Of a stretch of 64,000 nt of DNA, positions 1-12,585 are shown piece by piece. This DNA is from Raphanus sativus (taxonomy: Eukaryota > Streptophyta > Magnoliopsida > Brassicales > Brassicaceae). The translations under genes and the position numbers were made by a program. How positions within the stretch are numbered: the stretch's first letter is position 1; each line of letters begins with the position of its first letter. The notes under the pieces are model-generated. The model was not told the DNA's origin. It made no database searches and was given only the letters and a program-made list of their open reading frames with translations. Location of the stretch: NCBI RefSeq assembly GCF_000801105.2, contig NC_079517.1, positions 14,074,001-14,138,000 of the forward strand. The letters are read 5' to 3'.

Positions 1-161
1 GAACCACATTGATCCGTGACCCAAAATATTTCCGATTCACTCACCAGTCCTATTTTAAAAACACTGCATAATTTCAAAGCTCAACAGGGTTACTATAAAG
101 AATATCTCTCCCAAAAAAACTTGACCTTTTTGTTTGTTAATGTCATCATCACTGGTCATTT

Positions 162-687
162 TCAAGTGTCACAATGTTTACCATCTATCTGATTTTGAAT
201 AGCTTTCACAGCTGCAACTCTAGCAGCTGTCGCAGCTTTGTTTGCCGCAGCTACAGCTCGTACCACCTTTTCATCGACCCATCTCTGACCCACACCTTTT
301 CTGGCCACCTCTCGAGCACTCTGTAATTACCAAGATATACGGTTTAAGTGTCTTTGAATCAAAACAATGTGTTACTTCAAAAAACTTCAGCCTCTTTAAA
401 CCCAAAACCGTAAGCATTTTGGAAAGTTTGATCCTCTTGGTGTTATATATACATACCTGAACCGATTTTACGAACCAGGTCCATTTCTAGAGAAAGCCGG
501 TTTACTAGATTACCATCAATCCCATTCACCGCATTTTGTATCTCCGATTCTAAATCCATAGGCGCCATAGCCTTGCTTACGACCTTCATGCCAAGCTCCT
601 TGGTAGTAGTGACCATTAGCGAAATGGTAAACACCAAACCCATGAATCTTGTCTCCAAAGTAGTCTCCAGCATACTTGCCTCCATTC
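162..687 (-). pseudogene. MORN-repeat protein, truncated and frameshifted remnant
   Basis: Two exon-like blocks are readable on the minus strand. Block 687-457 encodes MORN-type repeats (GGKYAGDYFGDKIHGFGVYHF, then GHYYQGAWHEGRKQGYGAY). Block 320-162 encodes an Ala-rich tail (REVARKGVGQRW, then VRAVAAANKAATAARVAAVK) ending at a TGA at 164-162. Splice signals are good: acceptor AG at 689-688, donor GT from 456, acceptor AG at 322-321. The reading frame breaks twice. One surplus base near 517-520 puts TGA directly after GEWD. A second, in an A-run at about 465-470, is needed to rejoin the frame that splices into the tail. The upstream exons with the remaining MORN repeats should lie at 690-1066 but are absent. 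The best match is the Arabidopsis MORN family gene next to the aminotransferase (AT1G77660, from memory). MORN repeats usually contact membranes or lipids. I infer a decayed gene. Assembly errors could explain the frameshifts but not the missing 5' part. Confidence 0.8.
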
Positions 688-689
688 CT

Positions 690-1066
690 ACAACAAACAA
701 GAGCTCACACATAATTAAGCAGAGAGATCTTTATTTATAGGGACCCTTATTTATATGAATGTAACAAAAGGAAGCAAACAACTACCTTTAAGCTAACGAC
801 ATTGGTTAAGTATGTTCACTGGGATCTAAAAGTCCAAGTCAAAATGCATTCAATGACTTTAACTTTCGGCAACAAAAACGATAATCCGACCCAAATCATT
901 TACTAATTAACAAGATCCTAATTAAACTAAGAAAATAATTTAATAACGTGAACTAAACTTTATTAGCTTGCTTTGCTGAAACAAAGTCTTATATTTCAAA
1001 CGGAACCGAAGAAGAACAACAACAATAAGCATTAAAATGAGGTCTTCTACAAATGATTCAAAGCTT
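690..1066. other. Intergenic, no gene seen
   Basis: AT-rich sequence between the MORN remnant and the aminotransferase stop codon. It is where the missing 5' exons of the MORN gene should be, but no MORN-like codons are seen in any frame. It probably includes the 3' UTR of the aminotransferase. Confidence 0.6.
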
Positions 1067-2811
1067 TCAGACCACTCTCTTAAGCTTCAGCTTCATCCTT
1101 TCAACCGCACTACGCAGCGTCTCCTCATCTTTACAGAACGCAAACCTCACTAAGTTCTTCCCTTCTTCCGGGTTCAAATAAAACACACTCGTCGGGATCG
1201 CAACCACCCCCACTTCCTTGATAAGATACTCACAGAAGGCCACATCGTCCCCAAACCCAAACGGCGTGTGATCAACCACCACAAAGTAAGTCCCACTCGA
1301 CGGGAACACTTCAAACCCAACCTCCTTCAAACCCTTGACAAGAATCTCCTTCTTCTCGCTGTAGTCTCTCTTCAGCTCCGCGTAATAAGACTCCGGCGCC
1401 TGCAGAGCCGCGACAGCCGCGGCTTGCATCGGCGTCGAAGTGGCGAAAGTGAGGTAAGAATGCGCTTGACGTATCCCCCAAGTCAAATGAGGCGGCGCAA
1501 CGGCCCAACCGATCTTCCAACCCGTTAACGAGAAGGTCTTTCCTAGAGAGTTCATCGTCACGGTCCTCTCGTACATATCGGGGAGAGAAGCAATGCAGAT
1601 GTGATCCATCTCAAAATCAAGCTTATCATACACCTCATCAGAGAACACAACGACGTCGTTCTCGATACATAGAGAAGCGATGGCTTCAAGCTCTTCTCTA
1701 GTGAACATCTTCCCCGTGGGGTTGTGAGGAGTGTTCATCAGTATAGCTCTCGTCTCCCTGCTAACCGCGGCTCTAAGCTCATCCAAAGGGATAGCAAATC
1801 CAGGCGGGCGCAAAGTGATGCATTTCACTTTCGCGCCCGCCATGGAGAGAGTAGCCTCGTAGGAGTCGTAGAAAGGCGCGAAGACGATGACTTCGTCGCC
1901 TGGGTTGATTAAACCAAGCACGGTTGCAGCTATGGCCTCCGTGCAGCCGCAGGTGACGGTGACTTCTCTCTCCGGGTCGACGACGAGGCCAGTGTCTTGG
2001 AGGAAACGGGAGGCTACTGCGGAGTTGAGCTCGGGAGCCCCGAAGGCGCGTGCGTACTGGTTTTTACCGTCTTTGATGGCTTGGATGGCGGCTTCTTTGA
2101 TGAAATCGGGGCCGTCGAAGTTGGGGAAGCCTTGGCCTAGGTTGATCGCTCCGTGTTTGTTGCCCAATATGCTCATCTGTGTGAATATCGTCGTCTTGAA
2201 CTTCTCTAACCGTTTCGCCACCTAACAAAATCAAGGTCACAGTCATATAACAACAAAGTCAACGATCTTAAAGAGGCTTAAAAGATGAAAGATTTTGATT
2301 GATCGATGATATGGGTTTTAGTGTTAAGCTGTAAAAGGCAGGATCGTGGGACCGTGCCCGCATGAACAAAGTGGAAATCCAAATCGGACAAAGGAAAAGA
2401 GACCAAAATATCAAAACAAAAAAAGACAGAACAGCAGCTTCAAGTGTTGCAATAGCAAACACGAATTCAAAAAAAAAAAAAAAAATCAAATCCTGTAAAT
2501 TCCAAAGCACGAGAAATAAAAAAGTTTGTCTTTTTCAATCGTTTGATTATATACACAATAAGAAGCGATGAATTAAGAAGCAGAGACTCCACGAAAACTG
2601 GAGAGAGCTGAGTTACCTGGACGGGTCTCTGAGTCGACTCGTTCTGGATCGGAGTTGTGGTGGACATTGTAGCTTTGGTTTGAGGGCGGATACAGGTGGG
2701 TGGTTTCAGGGAGGTTCGTGGGGAATAAGAAGAGAAAGGGATAAGAGAGGATCTGATGAAGCTTAGTTGTCTGAGCATCACATTCACACTATGCTGTGTG
2801 TCCAGGTTCAT
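1067..2811 (-). CDS. Class I/II PLP aminotransferase, KAT/GTK type, organelle-targeted
   Basis: Two exons, 2811-2617 and 2221-1067, join in phase 0 and give 449 aa. The 395-bp intron has donor GTAACT and acceptor TTAG. The second exon opens with a GTG valine codon at the acceptor, so it is not a start. The first 50 or so residues are rich in Ser, Arg and Thr and poor in acidic residues, like a plastid or mitochondrial transit peptide. A later Met (ATMSTT) could start a cytosolic form. The body has NLGQGFPNFDGP, the TPHNPTGK loop, SDEVYDKL and the PLP Schiff-base lysine in NSLGKTFSLTGWKIGW (about K293). C-terminal VRFAFCKDEETL supplies the carboxylate-binding Arg. Family members transaminate kynurenine, glutamine, methionine or related amino acids; the real substrate cannot be read from sequence. 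The nearest Arabidopsis protein is AT1G77670 (from memory). It appears intact. Confidence 0.93.
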
Positions 2812-3065
2812 TGACTTTTCATCATTACCTGAAACCGAAACTGCCTTTATCTTTTCTTTTTAGGGTTTTCTTAATTCTCAACGTTGGTGGGCTTTCAGAT
2901 ACAACACGACTCCTTACTCGTGGGCCGCCAAGCCGCCTTGTTTATGGCATGTTATATTTGGCAACGCCCTCCACTTATACTCTTTCTGGCTTTGACGTAA
3001 GGCCTTTTTGTGTCGCCGAGTTTGACAAAGTAGTGTTTATAGCTTTTACGAATCACGATGGATAG

Positions 3066-3492
3066 CTATTTATTTGCTAACAAACAAATCTTGTTAAGCT
3101 CAAGAATCTTACGCAGTTATCTACTGCCTTGGATGTCTCAGACAAAAGTTTGTGATTCATTAGCCTTACGCATCATATGAGTATCGGTCGTAATTGCCTT
3201 ATTTATTGTGATATTGAAAAGCCCGTTAATAAAAATTTAGAATTTGGTATTGGTGTAGGGCCAAAACTATTACTTGCTTCGTTTTAAGCGAACAACCCAT
3301 CAACAACAACTGGAATTTGCAAATTCTTAGCTTTAAATATTAAACATTTAAACCTATTAAAAATGAATATAGAAGAGTAGAATAAGATGAATGGAATGTA
3401 GTAGAAAAATGAAAGAGACTTGTTCCATATTAAAATTGTAATGGAATGTTTTTAGTATATGATTAAATTTAAATCGATAGTCAAAATGTGAA

Positions 3493-3552
<60 letters not shown>

Positions 3553-5009
3553 CATGATAGAGATTGGCCACTACAAGTATACAAGTAGACGCATCATTTG
3601 GAACTGTGAAAGATGAGTATCAGAGTATCAATCATTGGAGAAAAATGTGTACCAAACAAGACTTACAAAAGAAAAGGGACATACAATGTATAGTGTATAC
3701 ACATATTATATTTTTTTTTTCAAAGCATAAGTTTACAAGTAGTCATGCATGATTATGAGAAACCCTCCAACGCATAAGCTTACAAACATGTCATGTTTTT
3801 TTTGTATATACCCATCTCTTGTCTTTTTTGGGTAAAACCTACTTTGATATGAATTTATATTGATTTTTCCTTCGTTACTGGGATATAATACTATATGCTG
3901 AAGTTAAAACATGGCCATGAGTCATGTGAGAAAAAACTGTACATACAATGACATAAAGAAAAATACTAAAATAAAGTTCTATAGTGGGTGGACGTTTCAT
4001 TGCCGCAATGGAATATTCAAGTTTGAACATTGCGCCACTATTTCACCACTGATAGTTTAAAGCTAGAGTGTTCTGGTTATGGTAACAGATATGCAATTAG
4101 TCTGGCTAGAAGGTGAACATTTGGGTACACATAAAGCTAGGGAAAATATCAGTTAATTTTGATTTGATTCGTTATTTTATTTTGATTCAAACCGAAAAAT
4201 TCGGATATCCATAACTCTACGAAGCAAAATAAATATTAATATGAAATATTCGTAAGAAACAAAGTAAATCAAAAATACTAATATTGTTAGAAATGGATAT
4301 CCAGTCCAATCTGTTATATGCATATATACATATATTTATATAAATTATGTAGATATATATTATATTGTATATAAGTTTTAAAGTATTTTTATTTACTAAG
4401 TTTATTAAATGATTTCTTATAATTTGTAAAAGTAAATAAATTTTTAGTTTTGTAATAAAATATGATTATTTTATATTTTTTAGATTTTTTTATTTTTTCT
4501 AATTTTTATTTATTTATAATTTTTATTTATTTTTACAGTTTGAATTGAATATCTGATCAAAAATTTAAAAATATACGTACAGATCAAATCAAATCAGATA
4601 ATTGATTATTCAGATCAAAGATATCAGATCATGGTCGTCATAGACTTTTAAGTCATCTGAAACTGGCGTGTGAAGTGTAGCTTTTTCTCTGTAGTTTAGG
4701 GTATGCAAAAAAAGTTTTAAAAGGTGAAGATATCGAAGATGATTTTTTTTCCACCATGACATACGCACGTGCTAGCTTATCCACACGCTTTTGTCACTCT
4801 TTATCTAATGTAGTAACTTTCTTTGCCCATTGCATAGAATTCAGTTCACAATCGTACGCTAAGGCTGAGCGTAACGTGAGAACGTGTTTTTTCCTTTTGA
4901 CTTAAACGTGAGAACGTGTTCTATCTTGAATTTTTGTGTCCTGTCGTATTCTCGTTACTTCTCAAAAAATTCATCAAAACACTTTTTTTCTTTAATTTAT
5001 TGTAAAGAA
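3066..5009. other. AT-rich intergenic region
   Basis: No coding region is supported. It contains a long TA microsatellite at 3496-3549 and AT-rich filler. Arabidopsis carries a ribonuclease II-type gene between the aminotransferase and LAX3 (from memory AT1G77680); no trace of it was seen here or further on. Confidence 0.6.
3496..3549. repeat. (AT)n microsatellite, 54 bp
   Basis: About 27 uninterrupted AT dinucleotides. Shorter TA runs occur near 9014-9036, 20774-20793 and 51178-51202. Likely length-polymorphic. Confidence 0.97.
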
Positions 5010-8000
5010 CTAGGACTAAATCCGCCCTACGGGCGGGACAATAATATACAAATAATTTAAATATATTTAAAATATTTTTATTTCTCAAAAAATTAAATTA
5101 ATTTTTATCAAGTCAAATTTGTCTATTTATTTTTCAAATTATAAACTTATATAAATAGAATCTAATCATTTTACAGATCAAATTACAAATTATAAAATAC
5201 AAATTTTCAAAGTTTATTCTAATTTAGCTGCTAACGATATGTCACATCGACTATTTTTGACAAATAAGACACATCTAACTAATAATCGTGGTGTGTTCAT
5301 GCCGGATGTGTTTGTTTATGATAGATTTGGTTGTGTCACTGGCTCCTTGTGTTGCAGTTGTTCATGATAGATTTAGTTGTCTCTTACTGTTACTTTCGTT
5401 GGGATAGCGATTTTAGAACTTGACTTGATTTCTTAGTTATTGTTCATTACTCCTTACCATTATTCCAAAAGTTGTAACTCGATATGTTTTCTTTGCTTTT
5501 TTTTTTTAGGAAAAATAATTCTTACTTATTTTTGTGATAAGCTGAAAGGAGTGAAAACAATCATGTGCAAACGCTATAACCGTAGGATTGAATAATGGTA
5601 TTTTGTGCATTTTTATGTTTCTTTTGTTTATGATGATCATTGTATTGCATGCTCTTATTAGAAATTGTCTTCTATTTTTTTTTTAACAACTTCATTGATG
5701 ATGAAAGCAAGTAAGGTTCAAAACAACAAGAAAGGTGAAAACCTTCAAGAGAAAACTAACCCAAATGCTCAACCTAAACAAAGATCTATGAGCAAAAAGA
5801 TGAGGCTTCTCTTAAAATTCTCTGATGTAGCCATGCAGGACCTCGAGCGCTAGGTAGGAATTGAAACGCCCATCTCTGAGGACACTCCGAGCAATCTCTC
5901 TCGCGATCTGATTCGAGAACATCGACTCTGTTTCCAGAGTGACTGACCGAAACAGAGTTAACAAAATATGAATTAGTGGTCTGAGACTATTGGAGATAAA
6001 ATAATTTTTGAAAGTGATATTCTTTCACCAACATGTGTACATGTGACTATTTCACCTTCGATAGCTCATTTTGTCATATGAGTTAGGATGAGTTTATTTT
6101 TATTGTTTACTTTACATTTTTATATAGATGTTTAATTTAGTTTTTTTCATTTTTAATTACATATTTACTTATTTTATTTTTATATATTGTATATTTACTT
6201 ATTTTAATTTTCTTCTTTTTATATTAACTGATAATATTACGATAGATGTTTAATGTTATATTTCCATTTCTTTTATTGTATATTTATTTATTTATTTTTT
6301 TAATGCCACATGGACACCTTATGGAACCTCAAAAACTCTCTTTTATTAGTAGAGATTTAATTATTGTTCATTTTTTTTAGATTTCGTATTTACTTATTAT
6401 TATTTTTTAGTAATATAAGCTGGCATGTTTTGGGAAATATTTCATTTAGCTTTTCTTGGAAATAATAAAAATGTAAACTACATGTAAAAAATGCAATATT
6501 ACCATTTCTTATATTGTATATATTTTTATTCTAATTTTCAAATTTATTTATTCAACTTTTAAATATAAAATGGTAATAATACATTATGGATATTATAATG
6601 TAACATTTCTTATATTATATATATTTTTAAAAAAAATAAATATATTTTTAAAAAATAATATTATTTACTTTTTTCTTATATTGTATATTTACTTATTCTA
6701 GTTTTCTTGCTTTATTATGATAAATATTTAATGTAATATTTCTGTTTCTTATGCTGTATATTTACTTATTATTTATTTTCTGTTTTTAATAATAATACCA
6801 CGTGTCATAAATATTAATGTAATATTTTTGTTTTTTATTTTCAAATAGATGTCAATGTAATATTTTCATTTCTTATATTCTATATTTATTTTTTACCTTA
6901 AATTTACTTATTCTAATTTTCTTATTTTTAGATGGATGTAATATTTCAAAATAATTTAAATATAAAACTATATGTTATTTCAAATATATGTTTAATATAA
7001 TATTTACTAATATTGTAATGTTACCATTTCTTAAAAATACTTGGAAATAATTTAAATGTAAAATATACATTATTTCAGATATATGTTTAATGTAATATTT
7101 CTATTTTTATATGTATATTTACTTATTATTTGTTTTTACTTATATAGTATATCTATTTATTATTTATTTTCTGTATTTTTAATAACAATGCCACGTAGCA
7201 TTCTCCGGTGATTTTTTTCCGCTGATGTGGACGTTCCCTAGAGCCTCAAAACCGAACTTTTATTAGTATAGATGATTTTTTTTTTCGCTGATGTGGACGT
7301 TCTGTGGAGCCTCAAAAGCGAATTTTTATTAGTATAGATTATGATAAATGTTTAATATAATATTTTTATTACTGATATTTTATTTATTATTCATTTTTAT
7401 ATACAATTTTCAGATTTATTTTTAATTTAGTTTTTTCATTTTAATTGTATATTTATTTTTTCATATATTGTATAGTTACCTATTTTAATTTTCTTGTTTT
7501 TATATCAAATGATAATATTACGATGAATGTTTAATGTAATAGTTATGTTTCTTATATTGTATTTTTACTTGTTATTTATTTTACTATACAATTTTATATT
7601 TATAAAATTATAATATATATCTTGAAGCCTCAAATAACTGTATATTTGTTTATTTTTTTCTTGTATTGTATATTTATTTTTTTCAATTGTTTTGCGTTTA
7701 TGTCAAATTTCAATATTACGATATATGTTTAATGTAATATTTCTAATTTTTATATTATATATTTACTTATTATTTATTTTATTATACATTTTTTGATAGA
7801 TGTTTAATGTAATATTTTTATTTCTTATATGGTATATTTACTTATTATCTATTGTTTAATGTAATAGTTATGTTTCTTATATTGTATTTTTACTTGTTAT
7901 TTATTTTACTATACAATTTTATATTTATAAACTATAATATATATCTTGAAGCCTCAAATAACTGTATATTTGTTTATTTTTTTCTTATATTGTATATTTA

Positions 8001-8505
8001 TTGTTTTCAATTGTTTTGCGTTTATATCAAATTTCAATATTACGATATATGTTTAATGTAATATTTCTAATTTTTATATTATATATTTACTTATTATTTA
8101 TTTTATTATACATTTTCAGATAGATGTTTAATGTAATATTTTTATTTCTTATATGGTATATTTACTTATTATCTATTTCTTTTTCTATTGTATATTTACT
8201 TATTATTTATTTTATTATACATTTTTAGTTAAATGTTTAATGTAATAATTCTATTTCTTGTTTGGTATATTTACTTATTATCTATTTTTTCTTATATTGT
8301 TTTTAGATAGCTGTTTAATGTAATATTTCTATTTCTTATATTGGATATTTACTTATTATATATTTTTACTTCTATTGTAAATTTACTTATTTGTTTATTT
8401 TTTATTTTTTTATTAATAATGACACATGGCATCTTACGGGAGAATAAGTTTACGCTGATGTGGACGCTCTCTGGTTCTTCAAAAGGGTACTTTTAATAGT
8501 ATAGA
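5010..8505 (-). mobile_element. Helitron (minus orientation) with internal termini
   Basis: On the minus strand the element starts TCTATACTATTAAAAG at 8505 and ends at 5010 in a GC palindrome (CCCGCCCGTAGGGCGG) followed a few bases later by CTAG. The flanking bases are A on the 5' side and T on the 3' side, as expected for Helitron insertion into AT. It encodes no RepHel and is very AT-rich (poly-T and ATTTACTTATT repeats). Sequence just inside the 5' end (CCACATCAGCGTAAAC on the minus strand) matches plant Helitron ends. Three more copies of the 5' terminus lie inside at 6355, 7272 and 7338, so the unit looks composite. An ORF at 5665-5853 is Lys- and Ser-rich and not recognised; it may be captured host sequence. 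Confidence 0.85.
7531..8180. repeat. 325-bp tandem duplication inside the Helitron
   Basis: Bases from 7531 (TTAATGTAATAGTTATG) recur from 7856, an offset of 325 bp. Both units share the TTGAAGCCTCAAATAACTG block and end in TATGGTATATTTACTTATT. Small differences show the duplication is not brand new. Confidence 0.85.
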
Positions 8506-9686
8506 TTAGTTGTCGTTTGCAAATAAATAAATAAATTAGTTGTCTACTTCTGGATTTAAGTATTTTCTTGTCCAATATTTTTTTTTAACAAGTTATGTAT
8601 TCTTACTTAGAATTCACTATGTCAATTTAACATTTTACCAAAAAAAAAAAATTCACTATGTCTCGTGTAAAGTATTATTTTAACCAATTTTCATTACAAA
8701 AATGTTATTTTAGAATTTTAATATAAATTATAATTTAATATTAATTACAAATGTATTGATTTTATAAATAATTACATCTATCTCAAATATTCATGGTTGA
8801 ATAATAATTAATAAAAAAATTAAATGCATTTCAATTATTTTTTTAAATTTATGTAAAAATGTCAAATATTCTTTACAAAACAGAAAGAGTAATATTCTAT
8901 AATCGTAACCTATTTGAATTCTTGATTGTATTATCACAATCTTGATTTTGTAATTTCCTGGTGGCAAAACATACCATAAACCATGTATGCTTTTTTGTTA
9001 AACCATGTATACTTATATATATATATATATATATATCAATGCTGGTCTAACATGTTTGATGTCCTAAGCAAATTTTTAACAACATTTTCACATTTTTTCC
9101 TGATAATCGTATATAAATATGTATAATATAAAATATCACATTAATTTTTAACTAATTCAACTGCATTAATAGTTATTAAATATATTATAAAGTTAATTGT
9201 ATAACAATATTTGTTAACATTTTCACCATAATCAATCATAATTTACTATAATCGATTGTTAATATAAAATCTCAGATTTTAAAAATGATATTTTATTTAA
9301 ATTTATTATAATTTTTCCTTATATTTTATTAATTTTAATTATATTTTATATGATTTTATTAAAGTTTATATGTAAACATAATTGATATTTATTTAATAAT
9401 AATAATAATATTTGTAAAAACACTAGTTTTGTTTATATATTTTTATTAATAATAAATGTTATACGGATAATGAAAAACAACTAAACAAATAAAAAAACGC
9501 TAGTTGCACTGGACTCTGAAAGTATTGAATTTTGTCACTGACTAATAATCTCAAAAGTTATATTTATCTAAAAAAATCTGCATAATTATAAATACTGATA
9601 AAATATTTTTAAAAATATACCTCCTTAATTTGGATGTCATAATAGGTGGTTTGGTTGACTTCCCCTCTAGACAACCCGTATATATA
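8506..9686. other. AT-rich spacer between two Helitrons
   Basis: No gene or RNA was recognised. It holds short A and T runs and a TA microsatellite near 9014-9036. Confidence 0.6.
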
Positions 9687-12344
9687 TCTATTACTATAAA
9701 GAAAGGTTGTTTCTATCTTGGTGACACATCAGCATCCATGTCACAAATTCAAACTATGTAAGCATGACACGTGGCATGGAGGATGAAACTTAGCGTTTCA
9801 TTTATTCTCAAATCGGAATGAGCTTTTTTTATAGTTGGGCTGTACGGTTCTTCTTCCTCCCTGCTAGAAGAAACTCGGCGTTACGGTTCTTGGAGAGATT
9901 CACTTAATACAATTGATGTCGTCATTTATATCACCGACCCACTCTTCCCACCACATATCATTCTATACATCTCTTCTTATCTCAAGTGATTGCATATTTT
10001 CATCTATAAATAAATGAGTTTAAATCTGTGAAGTCCATCCATTTTTACTTCTAAATCATTCAAGAGATTTTTAGTTGAAGATTATTGAAAGTTCTGGGTT
10101 TCACGGACCTTACATGAAATGCGTTGACAGCTGCTTGATTATGAGAGGAATGTTGCTGCTGAGTTTCTTGAAAATCTGCAAGAGTCTGTTTTTTCAGTGA
10201 TTTTATTCCAACCCGATAATCTGTTTCCAATATAATAGAGGAATATTCTGCGAATCTTATTCTTTATGTTCCGGGAGGACCAAAGATAGTCTACCAGCAC
10301 CACCGTAAAACTCCAGCCCACCACCGTCAGCGGAGAATCCAGAGGATGTCTGAGTTTCATGTGCAGGTGAATCTGATTCTCTAGATCGACTGAGGCTATC
10401 GATTCTTTCTTTATCGAAGCGTTAGTCTGTTCTTCCGTCAAATTTGGTCTTCTTCATTACGGTTGCTCTTTGTTGAGCTTTCCCCGGTGAGGACCTCACT
10501 TTCGGCGTTGAAGAAGTGGATTGACTCATCAGAAGTGGAAAGCTAAATAAATTGAGTCTGACATCTCGTGGAGCAATTGGAGAAAAAGAGTTCATCTGAT
10601 TGTGCCTCTAGAATCTTGAAGGGATTGAGCTTAGGACATGTTGAGGTATAGTTGATAATTTTTTTTTAAAGTGTTGTTGATGTGGTTCCGCTGAAAGTTT
10701 CAGAGATTTGTGAATTTGATATATAATGGTGGTAACAAATAAGTTTAATCGCTGAAATCTTTATCTACTCTTTATCTTGCAAGCTGTTACTTTCTGACAA
10801 GTTAAAGTCTAAAGGTCTTGGCTTTAAGATTTTGGCCGCGTCTTGAAGAGCTTTCTTTGTGTATCTGCCATGCATTTGGAGAACTAGGTTTTTTAGTGAC
10901 GTTAGTACAGCACTTAGGAGAGGCTAAGGAAACTGGAACTGACGTTTATCTTTGTTGTCATTCCACAAACAAGTCGTTTTGATGTTAGCTTTTTGTAGTA
11001 GCTTGGTTGAGTTGGATTTGAGAGGATGCAAGAACTTGACAGATTTAGTGTTAGTTTCTTTGAACAAAAGCTGTGTGAAGTTGAGGAGTCTAGACATTGC
11101 AAGTTGTCGATTGATTCTGGGTGATGAATTAGAGGCTTTTGTTATGAAGTGACAATGCTTGAAGAAGATTATAATCGCAGAGAACAAGAATATTGAGGCT
11201 GCCATGAAATGAGCTTCAAGTAAGTTAATGGAAGTTGTTGCTCTTGATTCAGATGTTCTAGAACTGTTTATGTGAAGTATATAAATCATTAAGTGGAAAT
11301 TACATTATCCTTGGTTTTAAATTTTCTTAGCTCTGTTTTTTTAACACCTACGTTCCTTAGCTCTGCTTTGTTTCACTTTTACATTTCAACAATACTACAC
11401 ATTTATAAGATTTGGTCGTTTAATTATAAACAGGTCCAGCAAAGTGCACATTTTATGAGATGATTACTAACTCATGCAAAACCCATACAATCTTAATAAA
11501 ACAGAAACCAATTATTTTACCTATGAGTTCAAACATAAACCAATCAACAACACGAGCGATATAAGTTCTTGAAATATGTTAGCCGACCGCTTCTTTTTCA
11601 ATGAGACCTGTTTTCGCAAATTACATTCACCAGTTTTGTCTTATAAATCATCTTCAGAAACATATAAAATAACTCATATCACATCTATTCATCCTACAAA
11701 TGCTCTCTTGAAATCAATTTCTCGCACAAAACATTTTAAATATTCACCCATCCTTATCAAACACATCACTTCTAAATGCAAAGCTAATATACAACCAGTT
11801 GTTCCAAAAAAAAAGCTAATATACAAGTTGTAATCCAAATAACAAATAACGGATAGTCCAAATGATGATGTAAAATAAGCTAGATAAAGAATGAGGTCCA
11901 GATTTTTAAATTAATCTTATTCTTATATGTAACTAAAATGAATACTTTTCAATCAAATAATAAAAAAATCGGCTATTACACTTTTAAATTGTCATGCATA
12001 TGTTTAAATTTAGATTGTCATGCATATGTTTAAATTTAAAGTGTCGTGCATATACTTAAACTTAATTTATTTTATAATAACCTCAAAATCAACTATGCAG
12101 AGCTATTAATTTGATTATAGATCTCTATATCATTGATACACATTTTATTTTCTAAATAATATTGAAATTTTTTTGAATTATAAAACCACAACCAAACCAT
12201 ATTTATCCTCAAAAAAGAAAAACAAATACAGAGCTAAACTAATATTTAAATTTTAAGTTAATAAAAATTTATATTAAAAATTTACTCTAAATATTTCAAC
12301 TATTTTTGAAATAACATCCCGCCCGTAGGGCGGGCCGACCCTAG
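9687..12344 (+). mobile_element. Helitron carrying a host gene fragment
   Basis: It begins TCTATTACTATAAAG after an A and ends with the hairpin CCCGCCCGTAGGGCGGG, then CCGACCCTAG, followed by T. The A/T flanks, 5' TC, hairpin and CTAG end define a non-autonomous Helitron of 2,658 bp. Sub-terminal sequence (GACACATCAGCATCCATGTC) matches the family. The interior from 9.8 to 11.3 kb is less AT-rich and gene-like and includes the LRR fragment at 10952-11152. A short triplicated motif (GTCATGCATATGTTTAAATTT, with variants) sits at about 11990-12060. Confidence 0.85.
10952..11152 (+). pseudogene. Captured LRR (F-box/LRR-like) gene fragment
   Basis: The 66-codon frame contains CSSLVELDLRGCKNLTD and then SCVKLRSLDIASCRLI, which fits cysteine-containing leucine-rich repeats of the AMN1/F-box-LRR kind. 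It has no F-box and only about two repeats, and it lies wholly within the Helitron at 9687-12344. The sequence shows the repeats; capture from a host gene by the Helitron is inference. The donor gene is not identified. An upstream stretch near 10127-10185 reads YERNVAAEFLENLQESVFQ and may be another captured exon. Confidence 0.6.
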
Positions 12345-12585
12345 TATATATATAACCGAGGGAAAATATTCATAGGAAAGATATTTACAACAGTTGGATT
12401 TGTTCATAGTTTTCCAAAATGATTTTTCATTATAGATTTTTCCATTGTAGTTTTCACATCTAGAAAATTGCAGTCATACATAACGTATCAAGAAAACAAA
12501 TATTAATTGATCAAAGTTTACATATTTTCTGTTTTACACTAATCCAAAGTGACACGTATATATTTTTTTGTTTTGTAATGTTTAA

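Noticed and set aside
1268..1528. Plus-strand frames opposite the aminotransferase
   Set aside because: Shadows of the minus-strand coding exon, with no domain or start context.
5665..5853. 62-codon frame inside the first Helitron
   Set aside because: Lys- and Ser-rich without a recognised domain; mentioned only as possible captured sequence.
10139..10441. 100-codon minus frame inside the second Helitron
   Set aside because: No domain; it lies opposite a plus-strand stretch that looks more exon-like.
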